From JBFWYO01 sp050186335 (lineage in GTDB: Bacteria; Pseudomonadota; Alphaproteobacteria; Bin65), in contig JBFWYO010000037.1 in NCBI GenBank assembly GCA_050186335.1, positions 1-42,628 on the forward strand: DNA of 42,628 bases. Reading direction: 5' to 3'. The first letter of the stretch is position 1; the number at the start of each line of letters is the position of its first letter. Positions 8,476-17,311 of the stretch are shown here, one piece after another. The notes beneath the pieces are model-generated. The model was not told where the DNA came from, did not search any database, and was given only the letters and a program-made list of their open reading frames with translations. Both the position numbers and the translations under genes were made by a program.

Positions 8476-8901
8476 ATGGCCCAACCGAACCTACCCATAC
8501 CCAACGCCCCAATGCCCAACGCTCCCACCCTGCCGCCGCCGCGCAAGAGTTCGACGGCGATCGTGCTGACCATCGTCGGCGGCCTGGCCGCCGCCGGCGC
8601 GGTCGCCTACGCCTTCATTCCGAGCGGCACGGACGAACCCCAACAGGTGCGCAATAAATACGCAACGCAGGCCGACTGCGTGCGCGATTACAGCCCGGAA
8701 CAATGCACTTCGGAACCGTCGACCACCGCCCCCGGGCAGCGGCAATTTTATGGACCGATGTTCTTCCCGCTGCCGATGGCGGGCTTGCGCGGCGCGACCG
8801 ATCCGGGCCCGGGTCGCTTTGCCGACCGCACGATGGGCACCGAGCCGGTCAGGCGCGGCTTCGGCACCACCTCGCGCAGCTTCACCTCGACCGGTAGCTG
8901 A
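8476..8901 (+). CDS. DUF1190-like anchored periplasmic protein (YgiB/YjfM-like)
   Basis: A 141-residue protein with a Pro/Asn-rich N-terminus, one hydrophobic helix (about 26-46, TAIVLTIVGGLAAAGAVAYAF) and a polar C-terminal tail. The tail holds two Cys residues close together in ADCVRDYSPEQC (68-79), a Pro-rich segment around YGPMFFPLPM, and a Ser/Thr-rich end (RRGFGTTSRSFTSTGS). The order, size and the Cys-containing segment match DUF1190 proteins such as YgiB/YjfM of E. coli, which likewise precede a glutathionylspermidine-synthase-like gene. It starts 30 bases after the DUF350 gene and ends 3 bases before the ligase gene. Role unknown; the family call rests largely on context plus tail composition. 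Confidence 0.75.
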   Translation: MAQPNLPIPNAPMPNAPTLPPPRKSSTAIVLTIVGGLAAAGAVAYAFIPSGTDEPQQVRNKYATQADCVRDYSPEQCTSEPSTTAPGQRQFYGPMFFPLPMAGLRGATDPGPGRFADRTMGTEPVRRGFGTTSRSFTSTGS

Positions 8902-8904
8902 TTC

Positions 8905-10032
8905 ATGCATCGCGTTGCGGTTCAACCGCGGCCGGACTGGCGCGCGAAGGTGGAGGCGCTCGGCTTCAATTATCACACCATGTACGGGCAGGAATATTGG
9001 GTCGAGGACCATTGCTACGTATTTTCGGCCGCGCAAATCGACGCGTTGGACGATGCGACCAACGAGCTGCACCAGATGTGCCTGAAGGCCGTGGATCGCG
9101 TGGTCCGCGAAAAACTTTATCACCGCCTCGCGATACCCGACGACGCCGTGCCCTACATCGAAACCACCTGGAACCGACAGGATCCGGAAGTCTACGGCCG
9201 ATTCGACATCGCCTACGACGGCGTCAACCCACCGAAGATGCTCGAGTACAACGCCGACACGCCGACCGCCCTGCTCGAGACGTCGGTCGTGCAGTGGTAC
9301 TGGCTCAAAGACATGAAACCCGAGGCCGATCAGTTCAATTCGGTGCATGAAAAGCTGATCGACACCTGGAAACAGGTCGGCGGACTTCTGTCGCCCGGCG
9401 CGCTGGTGCATTTCGCGTCGGTGGTCGAAAACCAGGAGGATTTCGGCAATACCGAGTACATGCGCGACGTGTGCAGTCAGGCGCAGCTCAACACGGTGCA
9501 TATCGATATCGCGGACATCGGCTGGAACGGCAGCCGCTTCGTCGATTTGGAGAACCGGCCGATCCAGGTCCTGTTCAAGCTTTATCCATGGGAATGGCTG
9601 GCGCGCGAGCAGTTCGCGCAGCATATCCTGTCCGACACGACCGCGTTCATCGAGCCAGCGTGGAAGATGATCCTGTCCAACAAGGCGATCCTGCCGATCC
9701 TGTGGGAAATGTTCCCGGATCATCCGAATTTGCTGCCGGCATACACCTCGCCCGAGCGTCTCGGCGACAGTTACGTCAAAAAACCATTCCTGAGCCGCGA
9801 AGGCGCGAATGTCACCATCGTCACGCCGGACCGCACGTTCGGCAATGCGGGCGAGTATGGCGCCGAGGGCTTCATCTATCAGCGCTACCAACCGCTGCAG
9901 GCGTTCGACGGGTTTTATCCGGTGATCGGCTCCTGGGTAATCGGCGGCAAGGCCGCCGGCATCGGCGTGCGCGAAGACGCCAACCCGATCACCGACAATC
10001 TCAGCCGGTTCCTGCCGCATTACTTCGAGTAG
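8905..10032 (+). CDS. glutathionylspermidine-synthase-like ATP-grasp ligase (YjfC/YgiC-like)
   Basis: A 375-residue enzyme of the GSP_synth family, resembling the C-terminal synthetase half of E. coli Gsp but without the N-terminal amidase domain, as in YgiC and YjfC. Recognisable blocks are YGRFDIAYDG (97-106), the substrate/ATP loop LEYNADTPTALLE (113-125), the grasp region VKKPFLSREGANV (291-303) and the terminal GVREDANPITDNLSRFLPH (354-372). The family uses ATP to join a carboxylate, such as a peptide glycine, to an amine. Whether this member makes glutathionylspermidine is not shown by the sequence. It ends the DUF350-DUF1190-ligase operon; the next gene starts 77 bases later and may be separately transcribed. 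Confidence 0.9.
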   Translation: MHRVAVQPRPDWRAKVEALGFNYHTMYGQEYWVEDHCYVFSAAQIDALDDATNELHQMCLKAVDRVVREKLYHRLAIPDDAVPYIETTWNRQDPEVYGRFDIAYDGVNPPKMLEYNADTPTALLETSVVQWYWLKDMKPEADQFNSVHEKLIDTWKQVGGLLSPGALVHFASVVENQEDFGNTEYMRDVCSQAQLNTVHIDIADIGWNGSRFVDLENRPIQVLFKLYPWEWLAREQFAQHILSDTTAFIEPAWKMILSNKAILPILWEMFPDHPNLLPAYTSPERLGDSYVKKPFLSREGANVTIVTPDRTFGNAGEYGAEGFIYQRYQPLQAFDGFYPVIGSWVIGGKAAGIGVREDANPITDNLSRFLPHYFE

Positions 10033-10109
10033 ACGCGCCGAAGCGGGATGGCGGCAAGTCAGCGGCGCGCCTATCATGGATGGACAGTAAAAGAGGGCTC
10101 CTTCGACCG

Positions 10110-11663
10110 ATGACCGCCACGCCGCACCCGTATGCGCTCGACGCCAAATATCCGCGCTTCGCCACGATCACCCATGCGTTGCGCGGGACCGCCGAGCGCT
10201 GCCCCAATCGCACCGCCGTGATCAGCGGCGAACGGAGCATTACCTACGTCGAGTATGTACGGGCGGCGGCCGGCCTGGCGCACAAATTACAGGCGATGGG
10301 CTGCGCCGGCGGACGCGTGGCCCTGTTGATGGGCAACACGCTCGACATGGCGGTCGCGATTCACGGCGCCATGGCCGCGCGCGCGATGGTCTCGCCGCTA
10401 AACCCGAACTACACCGAAAGCGAAATCATCCCGATCCTAAAAGACGCCGACCCGACGGTGATCATCGCCGACGCCGCGACGCTGCCGCGCGTCCGCCAGT
10501 TTCTTCACGCGGTTCCAAACGCCAAGCTGATCCATTTCGGCGACGGCGGCCTCGACATCGGCAATTGGATCGCAGACCCCGCGATGCGCCTGCCCGAACC
10601 GTTGCCGCGCGCCGACGAGCCGTCCTGCATGTTCTTTACCGGCGGCACCACCGGCCTGCCGAAGGGCGCGCCGCATACGCATGCCAGCACAATGGCATAT
10701 TGCTATGCGACCTTCGCGCTGTGGCCGCTCGATCTCGACGCCGAGCGGTTTCTCAATGTGGCGCCGCTGTTTCACGTTTGGGGTTTCTGTTTTTCGACCA
10801 TCGCACCGGTGTATGTCGGCGCCACCATGGACATCGTACCGCTGTTCAAGCCCGCCGTCGTGCTTGAGGAGTTCCAGAAGCACAAGATCACGGTTTTTGC
10901 CGGCGGCCCGGCCGCGCTGTATCACGGATTGCGTGCCAACGAAAACTACAAGACGACCGATTTCAGTCACATCAAATACTGCATGTCCGGCGGCTCGGCC
11001 TGCCCGGAAGAGCTGATCGTCAAATGGCAGCAGGAAACCGGCAGTCTTTTCCTCGAAGGCTGGGGCATGTCGGAAGGCGCGCCGATCAATCTGAATCCGA
11101 TCCGCGGCAAGCAGAAGGTCAAATCGACCGGCGCGGCGCCGCCGGATACCGAAGTCCAGGTCGTCGACTTGGACACCGGCGACCGGATTCTGCCGCCCGG
11201 GGAAGCCGGCGAGATCCGCGTGCGGGCGCCGCAATTCATCAAAGGCTATCGCAACCGCCCGGAAGAAAACGCACGCGCGTTCCGCGACGGCTGGTTCTAT
11301 ACCGGCGACATCGGCTACATCGACGAGGACGGCTATATGTTCCTGGTCGATCGCAAGAAGGAGATGATCATCGTCGGCGGCTATAACGTCTACCCGCGCG
11401 AGATCGACGAACTGCTGTTCAAGCATCCGGCGATTATGGAAGCCGCTACGGTCGGCGTCCCCGATACGTTTTCCGGCGACGCGGTGAAATGCTACGTGGC
11501 GCTGAAGCCGGGCGCCAAGCTGAGCGCCGACGAGCTGCTGGACTACTGCAAGCAGCACCTGGTCAAATACAAACTGCCGACCAAGATCGCATTCGTCGAT
11601 GCGCTACCCAAAACCGGCGTGGGCAAGATCAACAAACTCGAGCTCAAAGCGCGCGGCGCGTGA
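10110..11663 (+). CDS. acyl-CoA ligase (AMP-binding, long-chain/aryl type)
   Basis: A 517-residue ANL-superfamily ligase that activates a carboxylic acid as an acyl-AMP and then a CoA thioester. Motifs are complete: P-loop FFTGGTTGLPKG (175-186), A5 GWGMSEG (317-323), YTGD (397-400), hinge VDRKKEMIIVGG (413-424), and C-terminal PKTGVGKIN (500-508) with catalytic Lys506. ATG 10110 is preceded by AGAGGG; an in-frame ATG at 10080 would add ten residues. The gene is 13 bases ahead of the HyuA-like gene, so it likely feeds or follows that enzyme. Substrate is unknown; overall it looks like short/medium or aryl-acid ligases rather than acetyl-CoA synthetase. Confidence 0.92.
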   Translation: MTATPHPYALDAKYPRFATITHALRGTAERCPNRTAVISGERSITYVEYVRAAAGLAHKLQAMGCAGGRVALLMGNTLDMAVAIHGAMAARAMVSPLNPNYTESEIIPILKDADPTVIIADAATLPRVRQFLHAVPNAKLIHFGDGGLDIGNWIADPAMRLPEPLPRADEPSCMFFTGGTTGLPKGAPHTHASTMAYCYATFALWPLDLDAERFLNVAPLFHVWGFCFSTIAPVYVGATMDIVPLFKPAVVLEEFQKHKITVFAGGPAALYHGLRANENYKTTDFSHIKYCMSGGSACPEELIVKWQQETGSLFLEGWGMSEGAPINLNPIRGKQKVKSTGAAPPDTEVQVVDLDTGDRILPPGEAGEIRVRAPQFIKGYRNRPEENARAFRDGWFYTGDIGYIDEDGYMFLVDRKKEMIIVGGYNVYPREIDELLFKHPAIMEAATVGVPDTFSGDAVKCYVALKPGAKLSADELLDYCKQHLVKYKLPTKIAFVDALPKTGVGKINKLELKARGA

Positions 11664-11676
11664 GCGGAATTTAAAA

Positions 11677-13755
11677 ATGTCTCGTTACAAGATCGGCATA
11701 GACGTCGGCGGCACGTTCACGGATTTCCTGCTGCTCGGCCCCGGCGACGCGACCCAGGCCTATAAGTTCATGTCCACGCCTGACGATCCGTCGCGCGCGG
11801 TGATGGCAGGGCTCGGCCGCATGGCCGCCGACCGAAATCTATCGGATAAGGCATTTCTCGAAGCCGTTGACATCATTGTACATGGTACGACGGTCACCAC
11901 GAACGCCGTGCTGACCGGCAAGATCGCCAAGACCGGCCTGATCACGACGCGCGGCTTTCGCGATGCGCTGCAGATGCGCCGCGGACTGCGCGAGGTTCCC
12001 TACGACAACAAGTACCCGCCCGCCCCGGAACTGATCGCCCGCCGCCTGCGCCGCCCCGTGGCCGAGCGCATCGACGCCGAAGGCAAGGTATTGACGTCGC
12101 TCACTCAACGCGACGTGGACGCCGCCGTGCAATTGTTCCAGTCCGAAGGCATCGAGGCGGTAGCGGTATGCTTCATGCATGCCTACGCCAACCCGGCGCA
12201 CGAACAGGCCGCCGGCAAGCGTGTAGCGGCGCTGATGCCGGACGCGTACCTGTCGGTGTCGACGCAGGTGCTGCCGCAGGTCCGGTTCTACGACCGGGTC
12301 AGTACCACCGTGCTTAACGCGGCGGTCGGCCCGATCCTGCGCAATTATTTGACCAATCTCACACGCAAGCTCGGCCAAGCCGGCTTCAAGGGCGTGCTGC
12401 TGATCATGCAGTCGAACGGCGGCGTGACCACGCCGGAAGCCGCGATGCAACTGGCCGCCTCGACGTTACTGTCCGGGCCGGCAGCGGCACCCGTTGCCGG
12501 CCTCGCCTACATGGCGCCGCACAACGAGCGGAGCTTCATCACCGTCGACATGGGCGGCACCAGTTTCGACGCCGCCCTGGTGCGCGACGGCGCACCGCAA
12601 ATGACCACGCATGCGCAGGTCAATCGCTATGCGCTGGCGCTGCCGTCCCTGGACATCAACACGATCGGCGCGGGCGGCGGCTCGATCGCCTGGATCGACG
12701 ACGGCGGTCTGCTGCGCATGGGTCCGCAAAGCGCCGGTGCGGCACCGGGCCCCGCGTGTTACGGACGCGGCGGCATGCTGCCCGCGTGCAGCGACGCCAA
12801 CCTGGTGCTCGGCTATCTGGATCCAAATTTCTTCGCCGGCGGCAAGATCCCCCTGAATCGCGCCGCGGCGGAACTCGCAATCAAAGAACACGTCGCCGAC
12901 AAATTGGGCATGTCGACCGTGCAGGCCGCGTACGGCATGTACCAGATCATCAACGTCAACATGGCATCGGGGATTCGCGAGATCACGGTGCAGAAGGGCT
13001 ACGACCCGCGCGAATTCACCATGGTCTGCGCGGGCGGCGCCGGGCCTGTGCACGCATGCATGATTGCAAAGGAGTTGGATATCCGCCGCATACTGGTGCC
13101 GCGCGAGTCGGCGATTTTCTGCGCGGCCGGGATGCTGCGCTCGGACCTGCGGCACGACTATGTGCGCAGCCTGCACACCGCTTTGGATCCGGCACATTTC
13201 GACCGCGCGCGGGCGCTTGCGCTGTTTGCCGAGATGCAGACTGCCGGCCGCAAGACACTGGCGAGCGAAGGGATCGCCGCAGCGCGCTGCCGCTTCGACC
13301 ATGCGCTCGACCTGCGCTATCGCGGGCAGTATCACGAGGTCACCGTCGAGATCGACGCGGCGACCGCCGTGAACCTCGATCTTGCCGCCATCGCCGACGC
13401 GTTTCACAACGCGCATAATCGACTGTACGGCTACGATCTGCGCAACGACGGCACCGCGATCGACCTCATCAGCTTGCGTCTGACGGCGGTTGGGCAGACC
13501 GACAAACCAACGCTGCGCGCCGGCAACAAGGCCACGAGCAGCCCCGAGACCGCCCGCAAAGGCGCGCGTCCGGCCTACCTGCCGTCGGCGCGCGACTTCG
13601 CCGCGATCGCGGTATACGATCTAAATCGCCTGACGTACGGGCATCGTTTCACCGGCCCCGCGCTGATCGAAAGCGACAATACGACCACGTTCGTGACCGA
13701 CGAATTCGACGTCTCGGTCGACGAACTGGGCAGCTTGATCCTGACCGCTTGCTGA
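11677..13755 (+). CDS. hydantoinase/oxoprolinase-type subunit A (HyuA-like)
   Basis: A 692-residue ATP-dependent subunit of the hydantoinase A/acetone-carboxylase beta family. The actin-like phosphate-binding motif GIDVGGTFTDF is at 7-17, the second motif VHGTTVTTNAVLTG near 68-81, VDMGGTSFD at 290-298 and the glycine-rich GAGGGS at 331-336. Members use ATP to open or carboxylate substrates such as hydantoins, 5-oxoproline, acetone or acetophenone. Start ATG 11677 (MSRYKIGIDVGG) sits 13 bases after the CoA-ligase stop, with only a weak upstream ribosome-binding site (GAGCGG). The partner HyuB gene follows after 15 bases. Only two subunits are present, so a three-subunit acetone carboxylase is unlikely. 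Confidence 0.92.
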   Translation: MSRYKIGIDVGGTFTDFLLLGPGDATQAYKFMSTPDDPSRAVMAGLGRMAADRNLSDKAFLEAVDIIVHGTTVTTNAVLTGKIAKTGLITTRGFRDALQMRRGLREVPYDNKYPPAPELIARRLRRPVAERIDAEGKVLTSLTQRDVDAAVQLFQSEGIEAVAVCFMHAYANPAHEQAAGKRVAALMPDAYLSVSTQVLPQVRFYDRVSTTVLNAAVGPILRNYLTNLTRKLGQAGFKGVLLIMQSNGGVTTPEAAMQLAASTLLSGPAAAPVAGLAYMAPHNERSFITVDMGGTSFDAALVRDGAPQMTTHAQVNRYALALPSLDINTIGAGGGSIAWIDDGGLLRMGPQSAGAAPGPACYGRGGMLPACSDANLVLGYLDPNFFAGGKIPLNRAAAELAIKEHVADKLGMSTVQAAYGMYQIINVNMASGIREITVQKGYDPREFTMVCAGGAGPVHACMIAKELDIRRILVPRESAIFCAAGMLRSDLRHDYVRSLHTALDPAHFDRARALALFAEMQTAGRKTLASEGIAAARCRFDHALDLRYRGQYHEVTVEIDAATAVNLDLAAIADAFHNAHNRLYGYDLRNDGTAIDLISLRLTAVGQTDKPTLRAGNKATSSPETARKGARPAYLPSARDFAAIAVYDLNRLTYGHRFTGPALIESDNTTTFVTDEFDVSVDELGSLILTAC

Positions 13756-13770
13756 CGTGACGAATCAAAC

Positions 13771-15525
13771 ATGAGCAAGATCGATCCAATCCTGGTGTCC
13801 GTCCTGCAGCGCAGGTTTAAGTCCATCACTGAGGAGATGGGCCTGAGCCTGTTGCGCACGTCGCGCTCGCCCATCCTCAACGAGGCGCGCGACTTCGTCA
13901 CCGGCCTGTACGACGCCAAAGGCCGCATGCTCGAGCAGACGGAGTATATTCCCGTGCTCGCCTTTGCGCTTCAACCGGTCTGCGAGTACATCGTCGAATA
14001 TTACGGCGACGACATTCACGACGGCGATCTGATCCTGCACAACGACGTTTTCACGCGCGGCAACCAGAACAACGACGTGGCCGTGTTCAAACCGATCTTC
14101 CACGACGGAAAATTGATGGCGTTCGCCGCGGTCAAAGGCCATCAGGCGGATATCGGCGGCGCCGTGCCCGGCGGCTACAATCCGGACGCGCGCGAGGTGT
14201 GGCAGGAGGCGTTCCGCATTCCGCCGATCAAGATTTACGAACGCGGCCGGATTCGCCGCGACGTATGGAACCTGATTTTCGCCAACATCCGATACAAAAT
14301 CGTCGAAGAAGACATCAAGGCGCAGATCGGCGGCTGTGTCGTCGGCGAGCGCGCCGTGAAGGCATTGCTGGCGCGCCACGGCAACGCGAGTTTTTCGGCG
14401 CATGTCGAGCAATTGTTCAACTCGACCGAAATCATGGTCCGCAAGGAGATCGCCGGCATTCCCGACGGCGTTTATCTCGGGAAAAGCATCGCCTTCTACG
14501 ATGGCGTCACCGACGGCTCGCGCATGAACATCGAGCTCAAAGTGACGGTCGCCGGCGACGGCGTGACATTCGACTTCACCGGCACGTCGCCGCAGACCCC
14601 GGGTTTCGTGAACGCGCCGTATGCCGCGACCGCGTCTGCCGTGATGCTGACCTTTCTGATGCTGATCAACCCGGACATCCCGCACAATGACGGGTTGTTG
14701 CGGCCGATCAAGATCGTCAACCCCGAAGGTTCGTTCCTCAACGCCAAGTTCCCGGCGGCAACCACGTTCGGCAATTCGATCACCGGGCCGACCTCGGATG
14801 CGATCTTCCGCGCCTTCGCCCAATGCCTGCCGAAAATGGTCACCGCCGGCTGGAATCGCTTTCTCGGCTGCGTGATCACCGGCAAGGACCCGCGCGCACG
14901 CTTCGGCCGCGGCGGCAACTATGTCGATATCCTGTTCCTGGCGCTCAAAGGCGGCTCGGGCGCCACCTACGGCGCCGACGGTTACGATCATATCGGGCTG
15001 ATCAACTGCGCCGGCGGCATCCTGGCGCAGGATTACGAGATGTTCGAGATCCAGAACCCGCACCTGTTGCGCAAGCACGAATACTGGGCCGACTCCGCGG
15101 GCGCCGGGCGGTGGCGCGGCGGCCTCGGCATCGAAACCGAGTTTGAAATCCTCGGCGACAGCGTCACGGGCATCGTGTTCGGCGACGGCGTCGAAGAAGA
15201 GTCGCGCGCGTTCGGGCTGTTCGGCGGCGGCGCCGGATCGGCCAACGATTTGCACCTCAACATGCCGGACGGTACCGTGCGGCGTCCGAAAGCCAAAGAG
15301 ATCGTGCGCAATATTCCGAACGGCGCCAGCTTCGTCGAGAAAGCGGGCGGCGGCGGCGGCTACGGCGATCCGTTCACGCGACCGGTCGAACTCGTGCTCG
15401 AAGATGCGCGCAACGAACTGATCTCGCTCAAGGCCGCGCGCGAGGATTACGGGGTGGCGATCGATCCGCGCACGATGGCGCTCGATCGCCTGGCCACCGA
15501 CAAGTTGCGCAAAGGCCACGCATGA
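13771..15525 (+). CDS. hydantoinase/oxoprolinase-type subunit B (HyuB-like)
   Basis: A 584-residue HyuB-family subunit, normal length for the family, that pairs with the HyuA-like ATPase just upstream. Characteristic blocks include SRSPILNEARDF (about 31-42), DLILHNDVFTRGNQNNDV (about 86-103), KGHQADIGGAVPGG (about 119-132), the FDFTGTSPQ segment and the C-terminal GGGGGYGDPFTR motif, which normally closes the catalytic subunit. HyuB carries the chemistry while HyuA supplies ATP hydrolysis. The last codons overlap the VOC gene by ATGA, so translation is probably coupled. With the upstream acyl-CoA ligase it could form a ketone/lactam activation route; the true substrate cannot be read from the sequence. 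Confidence 0.92.
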   Translation: MSKIDPILVSVLQRRFKSITEEMGLSLLRTSRSPILNEARDFVTGLYDAKGRMLEQTEYIPVLAFALQPVCEYIVEYYGDDIHDGDLILHNDVFTRGNQNNDVAVFKPIFHDGKLMAFAAVKGHQADIGGAVPGGYNPDAREVWQEAFRIPPIKIYERGRIRRDVWNLIFANIRYKIVEEDIKAQIGGCVVGERAVKALLARHGNASFSAHVEQLFNSTEIMVRKEIAGIPDGVYLGKSIAFYDGVTDGSRMNIELKVTVAGDGVTFDFTGTSPQTPGFVNAPYAATASAVMLTFLMLINPDIPHNDGLLRPIKIVNPEGSFLNAKFPAATTFGNSITGPTSDAIFRAFAQCLPKMVTAGWNRFLGCVITGKDPRARFGRGGNYVDILFLALKGGSGATYGADGYDHIGLINCAGGILAQDYEMFEIQNPHLLRKHEYWADSAGAGRWRGGLGIETEFEILGDSVTGIVFGDGVEEESRAFGLFGGGAGSANDLHLNMPDGTVRRPKAKEIVRNIPNGASFVEKAGGGGGYGDPFTRPVELVLEDARNELISLKAAREDYGVAIDPRTMALDRLATDKLRKGHA

Positions 15526-15962
15526 GCCGGCCGCGCGTCGACCATATCGGCGTCATCGTCACCGACCTCGGCGCGGCCATTGCGCTGTTCGAGAAACTGT
15601 TCGGCGGTGCCAAGCCGCACATCAAGGAACTGCCGGATGTCGGCCTGCGCGTGGCCGAGTTCGAGGCCGAGAACGTCACCATCGAACTGCTCGAATATAC
15701 CGGCCACAACGACGCCTTCGCCAAACAGGTCATGGGCGAACGGTTGGGCATCAACCATGTGTCGTTCGGCGTTGCCGACCTTGCGGCGTCGATCGACGCC
15801 GTGGCCGCGGCCGGCGCGGTCCGCATGGCCGGCTTCCCGCGCCAGGGCGCCCACGGGAAAGTCGCTTTCTTCGATCCGCGATCGACCGGCGGCCTGCTGT
15901 TCGAACTGTGCCAGCCGGACGGTGCGGCACCGCCTTCCCCGCACAACGAGAAGACGCCATGA
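15522..15962 (+). CDS. VOC-superfamily protein, methylmalonyl-CoA-epimerase-like
   Basis: A 146-residue vicinal-oxygen-chelate protein made of two beta-alpha-beta-beta-beta repeats. Probable metal ligands are His8 (VDHIGVIV), Glu55 or Glu58 (TIELLEYTG), His79 (INHVSFGV) and Glu128 (LLFELCQ), the His-Glu-His-Glu pattern of methylmalonyl-CoA epimerase and glyoxalase I. The residues HVSFGVADL and FPRQGAHGKVAFFDP favour the epimerase branch. Its gene overlaps both neighbours by 4 bases (HyuB before, MltB after). In context it may epimerise or isomerise an acyl-CoA made by the upstream ligase; that is an inference. Confidence 0.88.
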   Translation: MSRPRVDHIGVIVTDLGAAIALFEKLFGGAKPHIKELPDVGLRVAEFEAENVTIELLEYTGHNDAFAKQVMGERLGINHVSFGVADLAASIDAVAAAGAVRMAGFPRQGAHGKVAFFDPRSTGGLLFELCQPDGAAPPSPHNEKTP

Positions 15963-17305
15963 AACCGACCGACCGCCGCCCATTCTTGCGCGTGGCAGCA
16001 CCGCTGCTCGGCCTCGCCCTCGCCGCTTGCCAGACCGCCGATCCGGCGAAACCGATATCGGCGACGCCGCCAGCAACCACGCCGCACGGCGCGCCACGTG
16101 CGAATCCGCCTCCGACCGTCCCGCCCTCGGCCAACGTTTCCACCATGTCCACCGTGACGATCCCCAACGGCGCCGGCTTCCCGCAATGGGTCGCCGCGTT
16201 CAAGACCGAAGCGCGGCAGCAGGGCATCGCGCAGGCGACGATCGACAAGGCCTATGCGGGCGTCAAATACAATACCCGCGTCATCGAGCTGGACAATTTC
16301 CAGCCGGAATTCGTCTCGCCGATCTGGACCTACATCGCCGAACGCACCAAGCCGGAAACGGTGACGCGCGGACAACAGCTATTGGCCCAGCACCGCGCGC
16401 TGCTGGCGAGCGTGGCGGCCAAATACAGCGTCGACCCGGAAGTAATCGTGTCGATTTGGCGCCTGGAATCGAACTATGGCGACAACACCGGCAGTTTCGA
16501 CGTCGTCGAAGCGCTGTCGACGCTGGCCTATGCGGGACGCCGCAAGGATTTCTGGCGCGAGCAGTTGTTCGCGGCGCTGAACATGATCCAGCGCGGCGAC
16601 GGCCCGCGCAATAGCCAGGGTAAGTTGTACGGCTCGTGGGCCGGCGCCATGGGACATACCCAGTTCATTCCGACCAGTTTCGCCATCCGCGCGGTCGATT
16701 TCGACGGCGACGGCAGGCGCGATCTGTGGACCAGCTTGCCGGACGTGTTCGCCTCGACCGCCAATTACCTGAACAATGCGCAATGGCGCATGGGCGAGCG
16801 GTGCTATTACGAGGTCAAGGTGCCGGCGAACTTCGATTGGACGCAGGCGGATTACGATCTGCGCAAACCGGTCGCAGAATGGCGGCGGCTGGGCGTGACG
16901 CTGGTCGACGGCAAGACTCTGCCGGCGCTGAGCGAAACCACGTCGATCGTCATGCCAGCCGGCGCGCGCGGACCGAAATTCCTGGTCACGGCGAATTTCC
17001 GGTCGGTGATGGCCTACAACAACGCGGTCGCTTACGCACTCAGCGTGTGCCATCTGGCGGCGCTCTACAAAGGCGGCCCGGCGTTCGTGGCGCCTTGGCC
17101 GACCGACGAGCAGCAATTGTCGCGCACGGAAAAGATCGAGCTCCAGGAGGCGCTGGCGCGCCTGGGCTACGATATCGGCCGGCCGGACGGGCAGATCGGC
17201 CCGAAAACCACGGCGGCGATCCGCGCCTACCAGCGCAAGGTGGGCCTGCCGGCGGACGCATATCCAACCGCGTCGCTGCTGGCCCGAATCAAGCGCGGGG
17301 TTTAG
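15959..17305 (+). CDS. MltB-family lytic murein transglycosylase lipoprotein
   Basis: A 448-residue envelope enzyme that cleaves the MurNAc-GlcNAc bond of peptidoglycan. It has a lipoprotein signal with lipobox LAAC (Cys24), a Pro/Thr-rich linker (about 30-65), the MltB catalytic domain (about 72-375) with catalytic Glu170 in IWRLESNYG, the GKLYGSWAGAMGHTQFIPTS block (221-240), and a C-terminal peptidoglycan-binding domain (about 391-445). The ATG at 15959 overlaps the VOC stop by ATGA; a longer frame exists but would lose the signal peptide. Its coupling to a metabolic operon is odd and may simply be read-through. It ends 6 bases before a convergent SDR gene. Confidence 0.93.
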   Translation: MKPTDRRPFLRVAAPLLGLALAACQTADPAKPISATPPATTPHGAPRANPPPTVPPSANVSTMSTVTIPNGAGFPQWVAAFKTEARQQGIAQATIDKAYAGVKYNTRVIELDNFQPEFVSPIWTYIAERTKPETVTRGQQLLAQHRALLASVAAKYSVDPEVIVSIWRLESNYGDNTGSFDVVEALSTLAYAGRRKDFWREQLFAALNMIQRGDGPRNSQGKLYGSWAGAMGHTQFIPTSFAIRAVDFDGDGRRDLWTSLPDVFASTANYLNNAQWRMGERCYYEVKVPANFDWTQADYDLRKPVAEWRRLGVTLVDGKTLPALSETTSIVMPAGARGPKFLVTANFRSVMAYNNAVAYALSVCHLAALYKGGPAFVAPWPTDEQQLSRTEKIELQEALARLGYDIGRPDGQIGPKTTAAIRAYQRKVGLPADAYPTASLLARIKRGV

Positions 17306-17311
17306 GCCGCG

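Noticed and set aside
8491..10077. 528-codon minus-strand frame over the DUF1190 and ATP-grasp genes
   Set aside because: Antisense shadow with no domain; the plus-strand genes match a known trio.
13765..15519. 584-codon minus-strand frame mirroring the HyuB gene
   Set aside because: Exactly antisense to a gene with clear HyuB motifs and good start context; no recognisable protein.
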